From: Acridotheres tristis
Taxonomy: Eukaryota; Chordata; Aves; Passeriformes; Sturnidae
Length of the DNA: 64,000 nucleotides
Direction: 5' to 3'
Assembly (NCBI GenBank): GCA_037013685.1
Contig: CM072884.1
Coordinates: 102,971,548-103,035,547 of the forward strand
Positions 25,100 to 39,455 of the stretch are shown in pieces; position 1 is the first letter of the stretch; every line of letters begins with the position of its first letter. The translations under genes and the position numbers were made by a program. The notes beneath the pieces were generated by a model. That model worked only from the letters and a program-made list of their open reading frames with translations. It searched no databases and was not told the DNA's origin.

Positions 25100-26660
25100 G
25101 AATCCTTGTCATATAGAAAAAGCAGTTCTTTACAAAGATTGAATAGTAAGAGTAAACAAGCAAAAATTTAGTTCAATTAATCCTAGCTATGTTTGGTTTT
25201 AGCTTTTTTTTCCGAATTTCAAATGAAGGTTGGAACACGAAAAAACCCCAGCAAACAAAACCAAATATTTCTATTTCGTGTGCATGCTACGTTTTTTTAA
25301 TCTTTTTTTTTATATGTGATATATACTGTATTAATATGAAAGACCGAAACTTCCTTCAACTCTTATAAACTTTAGTAAAGTAGCAGATCTATATTTTTAT
25401 ATCACAATCCAAACCTATTGCAAATATGGAAAATTATTCATTTAAATTGATTTATTAAATATAACATTCTGAAGTTTAGAAGGTACCGAGATGGCTATTT
25501 TTAGGATTGATTTATTTAACATGTCATACATTTCCATGATACATAGACTGAATCTTTAGAACCTTAATCTAAAATACAAAGGACACATCAAAAGGAGAGA
25601 ACATACTGTATAACTATTCATGTGTGTGAAGAAAAATTATTTGTGAAAGCATTTCTTCATGAAACAGAAGACTGTTCTAAGAATAGAAGCAAAAGGTTTA
25701 TCAGAGCAGAAGCAAAGGTCTGAATCTGAGAGTTGAAAACTACCATAAAGCTTCTGAGAATTAGAAAAAGCAAAAGATGTGGGGAAAGCATAGTATGCAG
25801 GGAAATAAATGCAAAAGGAATGGGGGGACAGTTTGATTTATGTCCTTGATGATCAACAGCCTTGCAAGGTAAGAAATAAATTTAATGTAGGACTGACAAA
25901 GAGCAAATTCAGATATAGCAGTAACTAATGATAAAATCCTTCTGAAAGAGGAAAAGTTGGCAATCAAGTGGAAACTGAAGGCAGTGCTGTATTCTTTTCA
26001 ACTGAGTCTCAAACTGAAGACATTCTCCAGCAGCAATCCCTAACTTATGTTTCAGCTTAGCTATAAACTACATCATTTCTAGCCAATTTGTTTGATATTC
26101 AATAAGTACAAACCACAAATAAGTAAATCCACTGACTGCAGACGTTGTTGGTACTAACCACTACTTACACACTGTATTTTGCCATATACCCACAGGTCAT
26201 TGACTCAAGTAGGAGCTTTCAGCAAAACCTGGACATTCCAGTTGTGTTGGAGAATTTCCAAGTATTTTAACATTGCTGAAGCATTTTCCAAAACCCCACT
26301 TTACATTATAAATAGTTTTGTCTAAAACTACCGATAATACGTTCTCCAAGATATAGAAAGGAATTTTGTTGATCTCTGGGAATAGAACTTTTCTACCAGC
26401 ACAGAAAATGAAGCTTTTCTCCTGACCAGTAGCTCTGTCTGGTTTCACCAAAAGCTTTCCATGACTAATTGTCTCATCACCAGTCACACCAGTGGGCAGG
26501 AGCACAAACTAATGAAAGGAACTCTGTTATATTATTTTCTTTGTCAAACAGTGCATGCCAGGGTATGATAATGAGATTCAGCGAGAAGTTACACTGCTCA
26601 GATAACAATTAAATCATATCTCTGCAACTTAGACAAAAACAAAATAAAATAAATTAAATA
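25100..26660. other. Unique AT-rich noncoding DNA
   Basis: Nothing gene-like or repeat-like was recognised. The 102-codon reverse frame at 26197-26505 has no family resemblance that I can support. Confidence 0.5.
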
Positions 26661-26674
26661 AACAAGTAAGTGGT

Positions 26675-26920
26675 TTGCCACTACAGAACAGCTCTACTGA
26701 CCCCAAAGCTGAGGAGGAGCCAGATGTGGGTTCCAGTGAGACATCTGGGCCAAGTGATCCTGACCCATGGTACTCCACTAACAATAAGAGCTTTGGGATA
26801 ATAGAGGGTGACTCCCTACTGCAAGGCACAGAGGAACCTCTCAGCCAGCCTGACTTGTTGTCTAAAGAAGTTGGCTGCTTATGGAAGCCTGGATCCAAGA
26901 TGTTGCAGGGATATTGCTGA
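26675..26920 (+). other. Unassigned protein-like open frame upstream of a CR1 segment
   Basis: An 80-codon frame rich in Glu, Ser, Pro and Asp (for example STDPKAEEEPDVGSSETSG) ends at a TGA. It lies 200-300 bases upstream of the CR1 reverse-transcriptase remnant and on the same strand. It may be the N-terminal or ORF1-like part of an internally deleted LINE, a piece of an endogenous retrovirus, or an old retrocopy. I could not match it to a known protein. The overlapping reverse-strand frame (136 codons, 26629-27039) is probably its shadow. Confidence 0.25.
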
Positions 26921-27129
26921 AGTGTTTCCAACCCTCTGAATTTTATCTCAAGAAGTTTGTTCTTGTGGGCAACAATGGGAAAATCTGGGGAGTATGCATA
27001 GTGACTGCAGAGCTCTAGGGGCCTAGGTGGTGTTCTCAATCCTGAGGCTAATGGGGGAAAGCTGATACTCTATGCCAACAACTGTTTGCAGAGATGATGC
27101 CAGAAACAGGGTTTTGTTTTATGCCCTCA

Positions 27130-27765
27130 GAAACTATTTAAGAATGAGCATCTGCCTAGGATAAAAATCATTTTGTGGCACATGAAGCATAAGAAATAGA
27201 AGTCATCAGGAGTAGTCCGTTTCATTGGGGGAAGTTGTGACTGATCAAGCTGAGAAACTTCAACAATGAAATGTCTTGGTAAATATCAGGAGGGCAGTGA
27301 ATTTGTTTACCTAATTTCAGTAAGGAATATGTCACTATCTCCAAGAAGACCCTCACAGACAGCCTGTTGATGTATGGACTGGCTGAGAAGACAGTGAGGT
27401 GGATTGGAAATTAATGGTAGGGCCTAGAGGATGGTGTTCAGTGGCATTAAGTCCAGCTGGAGGCTAAAAATTAGTAATATAAACCAGAGTTCAATCTGGT
27501 TCAACATCTTCCTAAATGATCTGGGTGAGGGGCCAGAGTGCACCTGCAGGAGAATTGCTGCAGGCACTAAACTGGGAGGAGTAGCTGATATGTCAGAGAA
27601 TTGTGCTGCCATCCAGAGGGACCTTGAAACACTGGAGAAATGAGCTGGGCTGTTGGAAATCTCATGCCCTTCAACATGGAGAAGCGCAGAGTCCCAAATC
27701 CGGGAAGAAAAGAACCCATACACCAGTACATGCTGGAGGCCAACCAGCTGGAAAACAGTTTTGCA
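27130..27765 (+). mobile_element. CR1 LINE internal segment: decayed reverse-transcriptase region
   Basis: This follows the CR1 ORF2 order: a gacagtgaggtggattg block, ggatggtgttcagtggca, aagtccagctggaggc, ttcaacatcttcctaaatga, agagtgcacctgcagg, aaactgggaggagt, gccatccagagggacctt, then caccagtacatgctggaggc near 27721-27740. The catalytic Phe-Ala-Asp-Asp box of the reverse transcriptase would fall at about 27554-27565, where this copy reads Ile-Ala-Ala-Gly. The active site is therefore lost, and stops and frameshifts break the frame. The usual 3' end is absent, so the copy is truncated at both ends. The left boundary is uncertain. Confidence 0.85.
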
Positions 27766-30700
27766 CTCCTTTTAAGTCTCCTGACTGTTATTTTAGTATA
27801 TTAGAAAAAGAGTATCTAGTAAATTTTAGATGTACCAAGTCTGAGACATGTATTGGGCTCTAAATATCTTGTGTGTGGGTCTCTCAAGGACAGTTACAGA
27901 GTCACAGTAAATATGTGATTATTTGTAATGCAAAATATTATTATTGTTTAGTATTTGAGAAACAAGTTTGTAGCTTGAGAATTGACTTACAGAATTTCTT
28001 CACGACTATATACACTATTTTCTTCTGTCTTTGCCCTGTCAGCACTCAGTTTTCATGCTCAGATAACCCAAATCTAAATGAGAAGGTCTTTCAATGATCT
28101 TGAAAATGTGTCCTGCCAGGATCTCTCCTACCTGTTCTCTTTCTGTTAGTAACAGATGTGCATGAAGACAGTACACAGACAGGAAACATTCCTATATTTC
28201 TGTTTCTTTGACCTAAGAAAGACATCTGATATCCTTTGACCTTGTTCCTACATCTGAGTAAGTAAACCTTCATCACTGTGGGCTGTGTCCTCAGTGCAGC
28301 ACTTGCACATGTAGTATCTGATTGCTGAATTCCTCTGCACAAATCTCATTCAGATCCTTCCTTTTGATTCATTTCTGCATACTCACAGCTATAGAATTGC
28401 TGTAATTATTCAGGGTGGGCTCTAGGCTTTCTGGGGACAAGTGTCACCGTTCAACTACCCTCATCCACCCTAGTGGTTACACTGTGAAGAACCGTGGGAA
28501 AATGTGCCAGTTATTCCAGAACTCAGCACAGACCCACAGACAAATCTTCACTGAAATGCTCTCACTGCCTCTGTGTGCAACCTCCCCCAAGTTTCCAGTT
28601 TTCAAAAGCTGAGGTTTTGATAACTGCTACTTCCAAGAAATTTTTTCACAATCTCCCCCTTCAGTTAAGCTTTGCAGTTGCTTAACAACTTTCATGCAAC
28701 TGCAATCTCAAAATTGTAACACATCCACTCTAATTCAGTTTATGAATATGTTTTTCAGTGCTTGGTGTAACTTACATCTTCCTAGAGGCAATAATCTTCT
28801 TTTTTTCTTTTTTTCCTTTTTTAATCTAAACTAGGATTTTTACCCCAGAACTAAGATATTTTACTATAAGAGAGAAAAAGCACTGTCTTTTTTCTTCCCT
28901 TTCCCCTCAGTCTAGCTATGGTGTCACTTGTGTCTGCCTAGAGTGACAACAAATTCACTTCACCATACAGCAGGGGCAGCTGCCTTTCTCTGTGTTGTGC
29001 CATCGGATTCTGTTAGAGACATGGAATTAGATTCATTTTCCTAACTAAAAACACCTGGTGCGATTTAAGGTGTCCTATGACCTACATCTACTGGTCTAGA
29101 AATATGCAAATATTTGTAGGTGTTCTGTGTCACAAGCAGCAGCTACAGGGACAAGTCTCAGGCATTTTGTAGCTTTCAAAATATAAATTGATGTGTATAT
29201 TTAAGGAACAAGATACCACCCAATGAGTCATACTCATGACATGGCAGGGGATCTTACTTATGGAATTTGCTTTTATGAGACTCCTTAAAATCCCTGATTT
29301 CTTTTCAGATACAGTTCCACACCACTTCATCTTCAGTAAGACAAAATTTAAAATTACTAGCCTTGCTTTGCTGCTATTAGTGTGTAATTCTAAGAAATGT
29401 ATACCTAACTCCAGAGAGTTTTCATTTTTTTTTCATACTGTTTCCTCCTAACTCATTGAATTGAACATGACAGTGGCAAGTTGGTACATGTCTTAATCTG
29501 TACTTCTTTGCAAAATGCTTGAACTTAAAATTCTAAACTTTTCTGTTCTTTTCAGATATTATTCACTTCAGTATAGTACTTCCAGGAAAAAAAAAGAACC
29601 TACCCACAAACAAGCAAATAACCCCAAATAAACACACAATCTCCCCTATTTCGTACCTACAGTGTTGTGTTTAGCTCTAGTATCCTTCAGTAAAGTTCTT
29701 TTTGGAAGGTGAAAATGAATCGGGAAGTAGGCATGCTTCCCTTGCAGTTAATAAAGAGAAAAATACCCTGTGCTGCTACAGGCTGACATCTTTGACGTGT
29801 TGCATATATACAATATCATTTCAGTACCACTCAAAATACCTCCACCATTCGCTTGATATTTTTAATTGCTAAAGTGACCTTCATGTTACTGGTTTTATAT
29901 ACATTATCCACTTAAGCTGGTCTCCTCATTTGAGTTGGTTTTGAAGGTAGGGAACATGTTTTATCTCTCATGTATCTGGCACCTTCAATGCCTAAACGGG
30001 ATCGGTTTATTCTTGAAAATTGTATAAATACACACAATAATTGATTAAAGATTTTTCTTCACTGCATATTTTTTCACGGTTTTGTGAGGTTGTTCAAAGT
30101 CACTCTGTCTCCCCTTAATTTTTATATTTGTCATATGAACAAATCTCTTGATATTCAGTAGACTAATGAAATCTAGTTTTCTATGAACTTTTCCTTGATT
30201 GTCTGCCTGTTCTCTTTCTATGCACAGCCAGACACTCAGCACGAGACATGAGCCAGGGCTAATCCAGGCTGCAAGTCTGTGACTGACAAACATTGAAAAT
30301 GAACTGATTTTGCACCTGTTGGTTATCATCTTGTTTCATGGCTGAAGAGTTTTGCACTAATTCTGACTCACAGATGCCTGTCAGTCTAAAATATATATTA
30401 GCATATTTTTAATGAGATTAACAGAAATTCTAGACTGAGCAAGACCTTTATTAGTTATGTCTTTCACTTGCAGATCTTCTTTTGAGGGCTAAGAAATATC
30501 AAAAATATCAGCTTTCTCCAAAGACCAGAAGATATTGATGCAAAGACATTCGCAGTGTTTCTGGACCGTCTTCTCCAGCTTCACATCATCTAAATATTGC
30601 AAGGTTATTTTGTGACATAGGTGGTAAAAAAAGCCAATTCTCTTAATTCTGTGATAAATCACAGTTATTTAAACACCAATTACATCTAGATTTAAAGACG

Positions 30701-33700
30701 GCAAAAGTTAGCTTTTGGCATTTTTAAACAAGGCTTTGTCAATCAAGAACTGGCTTAGGTGAGAACTCTTCCATGTGAAACAAATCCATGCATAATAATA
30801 AAAAAAGAAATAAATATTAATAATTTCATAAACAAGCCAACTGTTTAAATCTTTCCTGGATATCAGTCTTTTAATCATAAGCATTCTTATCAGAGCTATT
30901 TGTCTATCTGCTATAAGTGTGTAGTGCCTCAAGAACAAAGCATTCATACTTCTTCCTTGATATGGGAGCTCTCCCACAACTATCACCAGCAGGCAATATC
31001 CACCAATGCTCTCACATATTGGCTGAATGAGGGACCCTGTATGTTACCTATAATGTCTGAGTCCACCAGTATGTATTCTGTTCTGCTCCTCCTGTATGGG
31101 CTAGGGATGTTTAAGCCCCATTGTGTCTTGTAAACTTACTGGAGGTAATTTCCAGACTGTCTCAATGAGAGTTTGGTCAATAGCTGTAAGTTCTGACTGA
31201 AAGGGATCACATACAATGCCTGAAAACCTTTATACTTGAACAAATTCAAGTAACAGTGGATCAGAAAAGAGCATCCACTGGTTTTGGATCTCCATAAGAC
31301 ACCTGAGGGCAATGTATGTGGGTTTTTTTTTAGCCCTCTGCTCCAGAATTACCTTATATATTTTCCATACTCACTACTAGAGGATAATGATGAAATCATA
31401 TCGAGATGCTGGGCCTGGTCAGCCAGTGAGACTTATAACTAAAATCCAAAAAATAATAGGAGCAGGAAGTACAAAGGAGAAATGTTTTGTAGAATATAAG
31501 GACCAGATAATAATTTTATTGTCACTTGAGCACTAGGCTTGCTCTCCCAGTTCTTACCTAGGCCAAAATCTGAACCTGCAGTATGTGGAAGAGGAATAGG
31601 CACTTTGTCTGAGTGTTAAGATGATTGGAGAAATTTGCAGAGCCAAGTATATTTTTTCTATAAAGATCACTGTAAAGAGCTCTACCCAAGATACAAGAAA
31701 ATTTTTAATAGAACTGAATGTCCCAGACACTCTGGGCTGGAGGTTTCCATCAATATGATGGGGAGAAATCTGTCTATCTGCAAGAAAGCAGTGAGAGGTG
31801 AAGAAATGTGTTTTGAAGGGGAAAGAGGCCTTGTGGGCAGAGGTTCATGGAGAGCTGTGCTGTGGAATGAAATGAAGACAAAAGTGTGAAAAATACAAGT
31901 GGGATGGACTTTGCAGTGTGTATGTGGAAGGTGTCAGATAAAGCTGTCACTTCATGGAAGTCACAATAACACTCCCAGCAACTTTATTTTGGGACTGTTC
32001 AGGGGTCCTTTCATGCACAGCTTCATGTGGTGATTCTGTTCATTATGTACATTTATGTTGATAAGAAAACTCTTAGGTTATGTGATAAATGTCTGATCCC
32101 TATACACACCAAGGCATAAAGGGTACCCCTTTATGTCGCATGTGAGATTATGGATCCTCAGCAGCCTCAGCACAGCCAGGATACCAGATCTGGCAGCTCC
32201 TAACACTGAGAATCTGCAGCTGACTCTTATATGTCCAATGATTAACTCAATTTCAGCAACTGAGAATGCATGACATATACTTTTGGGGATAGTAAGGATG
32301 ATAGGATAAAGCATTATCACCAATACTGCAAGTAATTAGACACCTCCTAATCTCAGATTTTGATAAAATTTTGTAGAATATTCACCTCAAACATTAACAC
32401 TGTATCATTGAAATCACGGTCAATCCAAAAGACATTTTATCCAGCACTGGAAAGGACAAATGGCCACTATTGACTGACAAAATACTGAAGCCCAGTACAG
32501 TGAAGCCTACAAAGCCATTTAAAATAAAAAAAAATTGCCCTCCTGCTCCTGTATATAATGTATTGATGGTTTTAAAGTGGATTTACTAAGGTTAAACCAC
32601 TGTTTCACAAACCTATAAATGTCTAAGGAATCTGGCTTTTAGAAGGCACTGATTGCACTTTCCAAGGCTACAATAAAGTAGCAGAAAGAAGTGTACTGCC
32701 CTGCTTGAGCCAGCCCTACTTCTGACACCTGACTTCATCTGTCTTTCAATACTCTGAAATCAGCTCTAGGCTGTTGCTCATCTCACCTTGGTCAAAAACA
32801 AGTAGAAGGTTTGATGCATGATCTGAGCTGTGAAGGTGTCAGTCTTAGCTGAGTGTCAGCAGCATCCAGCAACTTGGCAAAGAACCTACTAGAAAGTTGA
32901 AGAATATGGAAGCACTGCTTTTTATTATGACAATATTAAGCTACTAATTGGTAGAAGAAAAGCATGATGAGCAAGGCAAAAAATGAGTCAGAAGGTGCTA
33001 TTTGCCAGATTTACTTTCTTCTCCTGAGTTCCCTTTTTCCATCTTCTTATTTTCTCCACCTTGTAAGGTTTTCCAAGGACAGTGGCATATGGGGCCCATT
33101 TTGAAGGACTGCATGTCAAAACTAAAGGCATAAATGAAGTAAGAATTCTGTCAAGTCAGTCCTCCAGCTCAGCTAAGGCTCCAGCATGAGGAAGCAGTTT
33201 TGTGGAGCACACAGGCAAGATCATGAGATTTCTTATATTCTGTGATATTAGGCAGTGAAATTTGCTAAAAGCTGACAGTTTCACACACTATGAATAAGAA
33301 ATTCCACTTGCCCACACTGCCACAATATCTGAACAGCCTGTTCTATATATTTCTTCAGTCCTTTGTACTACCAGATGCCATACATATATTATTTTTTTTA
33401 AAAATGCATTCTTTTTATAGAGGTGTTTCCCATATTCTGGCAGAGTTAATTGCAACACAGCATTCATCATTTATTTAGAACTTGGTTTAATGTGTTTGCA
33501 TACTTTTTGTGCATATTGGTTGCTGATTTTTTTTAAGGTGTGAAAAAGTCTGGGAATATTTTCTTTCTTCATCATGTTAGTTTTAGTGCTTTTGTTTCTG
33601 TATGTATGCAGTTAACACGAGACTTAACATATTTTCTTATGCAATGTTTATAACAGACAATGCATGTGTCAGAAGAACTAAAATAAGTTTCTGTGAAAAG

Positions 33701-36250
33701 ATCTCATAAAATAATAGCATTGTATGGTAAAAAATATTCAAATGTACCAGAAATAGGATGAACTTACCAACCTTTTATTTAAATGCTCCACAATGGAAGA
33801 TCCTGTGATTTAAGAGATTACGTATTTTTTAATATTTCCCCTTGACTCATTTAACTAGATTTATTGCTCTTATAAAAAGGTTTAATTTTCCTCTTTCTGC
33901 ATTGACATAAATATGCATTTTCCACATGCTGCCTTAATTGAGTCAATAGAAATTTTATAGATCTGTTTTAAGTATCACAGTTTTGCCTTTCAGTGGCTTT
34001 TCCTACAAAAGTATTTATTTTCCCATATAGCACAGTTTCATAATTTCATATATGTTAATTGTAGCTCCTCCAATTAATTTCTTGGCAGGACTGTCATTTA
34101 GGCTAGCAGCATCCATTTTCACTTTATATCTGTGCCATTAGTATTGAATTAACTCAACAAAATCTGTACAAACAACACAAGTATTTGGATAAAAACAGTT
34201 ACAATTTTCTAACATTCGAATTCATAAAGCTATTTCAATGTAATTTTCCTAGGATACTCAAAACAGTGTTAAAAAATTAAATAGTACCATAAATTTCGGT
34301 TTTATAAGGAAGGGAGTTTAATACAAAATATTAGTATACTATTTATTCATTTGCAGGTAATGATTTGATAAGTAATGGAAAGGGAGACTTTTTTCCTTAT
34401 TTATGTGATTATATATTTTTCCATTTCAGAAACTAAAATGACAGTATTTATATAATACTGTAATTTATTTTTACAGTTGAGACTTTGAAAGTTTTTAATT
34501 TGACTCAGTTTAATGTATTTTGCTTATTTTTTCCCATGACCTTGACACAAAATCTGAATTCCTACTAAGGTAATATAATCCAGCCTATGGAACGGAAATA
34601 CTAAATACAAATGTCACTGAGATCTCATGATTGAACCAACCACTATTTTTAAGAGAATGGAGCAAGGTTTAGCCATGCCCAGTGACATCAGTTTTGAGGA
34701 CAGAAAAGGGAATTCAAAAGCCAGGTGGTTTCTTCTACATGCAGAGTGCTACATCTATGTTAAAAACTTCATATTGAAAATATTAAACTAGTACTGATGA
34801 AAAAACACCTAAAACCAACAAGGCAAAACTTTTTAAGTGTCTAGTTGTACTGTCTTTTTTCTTTATTCTACTATGGTAAAGCTGAATATTTTAATATTTT
34901 GTTGCATAGCTAAGGGAATTGAAGTTTTTTTGAGGGCTCTTCATAAATTCTTAGCCTAAAAATCTGTTCTGTGTTTCTGTGAGCAACTCAGTAAGGAGGA
35001 GGCCAGGATGAATTAGTCATGGTCACTTACGTGACTTTCTGTCCTTCAGCACTTTGCAAACTGAAGATCTTAAAACCATCCATCAGTTGACATATCCCAA
35101 ATGTCTCAGTGCTCCCAGGTTATCCACTTACCTTTGCTTTATTATTCATCAGACTAGCTTTACTGCTTCCTCTTGCTCTATTTCCTTTTCAGAAATTTCC
35201 TGCTAACAATGGAAACATCTTGCTTTAGTATCTTGCTTTTCTCCAAAACATATAATGATTATTTCTATATTTCAAAATTTAAAACAATAATTTATAAGAC
35301 TTTCTGTTTAACTGAAATAAATTTTATTTGATCTACTTCGTTTATGTCAAGCTCATAGCATTTAGGTTTTCTAGACAAAAGTCATTTGGCTTTTTTTTTT
35401 TTTACATATTCAAAAACCTTTGAAAGGAATTAAGTTTTCCTCAATCATCCTTTTCATCCTCATTTGAGATGTGAACAAAATTCTCTGTAAATAAGAGCAA
35501 GAAAATTTGAGAAACCAAATAGAAGTTTCAGTGCATGACAGAGGACAGAAGGCTTTTTTGAAGCAATGGGAAGAGACAATGTTATTAACAGAAGTCTGTT
35601 TTAATAACAAGCATTGATGAAGATGGAGTCTCCATCAGTGGGAAGAATGGGAAATACCCACAAGGGAGGAAACTTGTCATAATCAGAACTCCCTGCTAAT
35701 AACAGACTCCATGAAAAAAAAAGTGGCATGGACTAATATTTCAGATGATGTGCTAATATGAAATAATATTAAATCCATAAGTCTAAGGAGAAAAAAAAGA
35801 GGTGTTGAATTAACATGTAGTGGTCCTGTAGAGCTGAGTGAAATGACAGTGACTGAAACCTCTGAATTCAGTTTTGTCTAACGACTTTAAACTTAGATTA
35901 TCCATACAACATTCTTTTACTCCTTTGGAGCCTTTATACCTTATGAGTCAGGCACATCATTTGACATGAGAACCATAGAAGTATTAGCTCCCTTTTTGCC
36001 TGGTTATAATGACAAGAATATATGTTAATTGGTGTTAGAGTTTTATTAAAGCTTCACATAGTGTAAAATATCAGTAGAGCCAGTAGTGTTCAAACAAACC
36101 CATTATTTTAGAAAAATTATGTTCTGTGGTCTCCTATTTGAGAAAAAACAGAAGAGAGCACAGCATGTTATTTTGGTTTTGTAGTACTTATATTAAACAA
36201 TTATCTGGAATTGTTGATTGTCCCCTTAGAAACAGTCAGGAACAGTTATC
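27766..36250. other. Unique AT-rich noncoding DNA
   Basis: There is no recognised gene, RNA or mobile element over this 8.5 kb. Small A/C-rich tracts (for example 29586-29640) and short open frames occur. None has family resemblance, and diverged repeats may be hidden. Confidence 0.5.
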
Positions 36251-36559
36251 TTACGACACATTTCTACAATTGTTTTCATGTAGAATATATCCCCATGGCT
36301 TTACATCTTGGATAGAGAAAACCTGTTCTGCTGCCTGCTCCAATATCATTCCTATTTCAGACTGCAATAGAGCTTCAATGTGTGCCAGTAGTTGATGTTG
36401 TGATGAGCTTTGGAGCAGTTTGTGTATGCCTTCAGGAACTGGAAGATGCAGACACGTAGAGTCAAGAGCCAAAAAGTCTCTCCATGAAAGCTCCTGTATG
36501 ACTGAGGCTCCTGGTGCCATAAGGTACCATGTACATGAAATTATGGAAATGTTTTCCAA
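36251..36559 (-). other. Unassigned reverse-strand open frame, 102 codons
   Basis: The frame reads a fairly hydrophilic, helix-prone segment (for example HQLLAHIEALLQSEIGMILE) and has an ATG start. The composition is more protein-like than neighbouring chance frames. I do not recognise a family, and there are no convincing splice sites or promoter. It could be a pseudogene piece, a fragment of an old transposon protein, or chance. Confidence 0.18.
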
Positions 36560-39455
36560 ACCTCTCTTTTGTTACCACTGAAGAACAGTAAATCTTCACT
36601 AAACCATCACAAAGTCCTATGGCTCTGTTTAGAAACTCTTAAGTGGCATAAAAAGGAAAAGCCATATATTCACTGAAATTGTGGTTGTATGTTCAAATAA
36701 CAAGACAGATCAAAATGTCTTGCACAAAAAATCAAATAATTATGTTGATATGAGGTGGAAAAGGGAAATCTGAAGATTCTTTTGGAAATTTCTGTATCCT
36801 AAAGATTTCTCCTCATTCTGTGATAAACTTGGGCCTCCTCTGAGGACACATTCACCACAAAATAATAGGATATATTGTTCTTATATACATGGAGACACTA
36901 ATAGAGTTACAGCTACAGAATTACCAAATAATTAAATAATAGACTCTTAACTTCATCCTCACCATCCTGCTTGTGATGTGGTCACCAGAATTGTGAACTA
37001 CAACCCTTTTTTCCTTATTGTTTCTTATGTCTACTGGAATCTCTCTGGCAGTAACTACCATAGTATCTGACTCTGTCACGTTTAATAACAGATATATCAA
37101 TTATGACTTTCATAGAAAATCTTGAAAATTAAGAAAATTTTCTATTAAAAAATATTTTATTTTTGTAAAATTTATTTTGAAAAAAAAAGTTTATTAAAAA
37201 CAATTGGCAATTATTTTTTTCCTGAAAATAAATGCTGAAAATTCAAACACTTTCAGACTTCAGATTCTTGACATATATCTTAAAAAAAAATAAAATTTAA
37301 AATATTTAAAAATTAATCAAATAAAAAAAAAAAAACAACAAAAAAACAACCAAACAAAAACAATCCCAACCAGGTCTAGGAGGAGTTTTTAGGTTAATTC
37401 TCATTTCCCTTTTGCTCAGAGTCACAGAAGAAGTTCTGGTAATAGTTAAATTGATTTCCAGGTTAATCTGAATGGAGATTTATTTTGCTACTGTTTTTAA
37501 TTCTGAATGCTGACCTCAGTAAAAATAGCAGGTGCTCTTAGCAGCAGTATCAAGTGGTACTTCCCAGAAGTGAAAGCCTTGCAGGCATAACCAATGACAT
37601 ATGATACACCTTACTGAAAGATGATCGTTTATTTGTTTGCTTGCTTGCTTGTTTTCAACATTTCAACACTCTGCATCTCTGACAGTTTATGCTTAGTCTT
37701 GCCATGTATTGTCAGAATAGTCACTAGAAGTAGAAGATAGATTTTTTCCTCAGATAAGAAGAAAAAGAGAAAGATGAAATGCAGAATTTGAATTTGAATG
37801 TTTCATGTTTGACCAGTCAAATTCACCTTTTTCTTGAATTTTGCCATTTCCTTTCAGATAAGGTTGAAATATTTCCTTTTATTTCCTGCTTCAAGTCATT
37901 GTATATATTTTCTTTAAAATGATTGGTAGAATCATTCAATACTGCTTAATTTATTTACTTTGGAAAAAAAAACAAAACAAAACAAAACAAAAGGAAAAAA
38001 ACACATTCCTTTTACTAAAGAAAAAGAAAAATCATTCCAATTTTATACCAATTTATTATGCTTTATTACTTTCCCAGCATTTTAATCTCTGTTATGCTTT
38101 ATGAAAACTAGCACATCTCTACATTTCTTTCTGGGTGATTGAGTCAATTACAACCTCTCCACTGACCTCACTTGTGAAAGCTGTAGAATTCTTTCCTAGT
38201 GATCACTTTTATGGGATAAAGAACATCAATTAAAAATCAAGAGCAGAGGGACAAAAATAGAAAAATAGCAAATGCAAATTTTGATTACTAAAGAATTCAA
38301 GCTGAAAGGTTTAGAATTTCATGGTCATTTAAAACAGTTTTGGTTCTGTCATAGAACAATTGCTCAGTAAATTTGAAACTGTTTTCCTCTTAATATGGAT
38401 CACATAATAGGTTAGTTGTGATTTATTTCCTCTTTCTATTTCAAAATGACATTTTAAAAAAGATTTGCATATTTTGAAAACAAATGTCATGCTCCCTCTC
38501 TGTCACTTTCTCTCTTTTTCTGTCACAATAAATATTTTACAATCACACAAGATATTATTGTATTGCCTGGTGGGTTATTGTCACTGCTGGAGTTATTCTC
38601 ATTTGTCCTTATAAACTCTGCTTGCAAAGTCAAAACAACTGAGAAAAACTCTTATTAGTACTACATCATATTTAGCAATTTTAGTATGAAACTAATTTTA
38701 AAATTTGATTAAGAATCAATTAACTTACAGTAGGATTGTTCACTTAAAGTGGTTATTTTTGAGCCAATGTGTGACAGTTCCATTTTCTAGCCTAGGGCTA
38801 CCATATGTATCAGGCTGAAGGCAGAAAGCAGGACACTTAGTTATGCCTTTCATTATTCCAAGATTGATAATTCATCCATTGTGTATAAAACTGGAAAGAA
38901 GAAAAATCTGTTTTGAGTTTGGTTTGGTGCTACCAAGTAGTGACTTCTGAGAGATCAGGATAGCACCAAGTAATATAATGGTGTTACAGCTGACTAGTAT
39001 GAATAATAGCATTTTAAAAATATTATTTCCAGAAAGCTAATATTTCAAAGATAATTTCCACAGGAGTTCATGTTGTCACATAGTGAACTCTAAAATTCAT
39101 TATACAATTGGAAAATACCAGTAATTTCCAGGAGTGGTAGGTCAGCCACAACCCCTCATGATAGTGCCTTGACCAAGTAATGACTTGTGCACATATTCTT
39201 CTAGTGCATAAAACTAACAGCTTAAATTTTTAAATAATAACAGGACTTCTTTTTCCTAGCTTTGTTCCATGTCTCCACGTCAAGAAAATTTCTCTCTTGT
39301 TCCATATTGAGATTGAATTTGGGATACTACGAAGTATTAAAAACCTCTCTGTACTGTGAAAATATTATCTTTCTTATTTTTTTAACAGGCAAAAAAAAGA
39401 AAAAATTATAATATTGTTGTTACTGTAGCTAACTTGCACTTCATCTGTTTCCCTA
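36560..39455. other. Unique AT-rich noncoding DNA
   Basis: Features are limited to A-rich tracts, including an A/C-rich run at 37320-37370 and an (AAAAC)-like run at 37964-37992. No gene or transposon was recognised. Confidence 0.55.
37964..37992. repeat. AAAAC-type short repeat
   Basis: An A-run is followed by about four copies of caaaa. It is a minor low-complexity tract. Confidence 0.75.

Noticed and set aside
26629..27039. 136-codon reverse-strand open frame
   Set aside because: It overlaps the more protein-like plus-strand frame and shows no family features; it is most likely a shadow.
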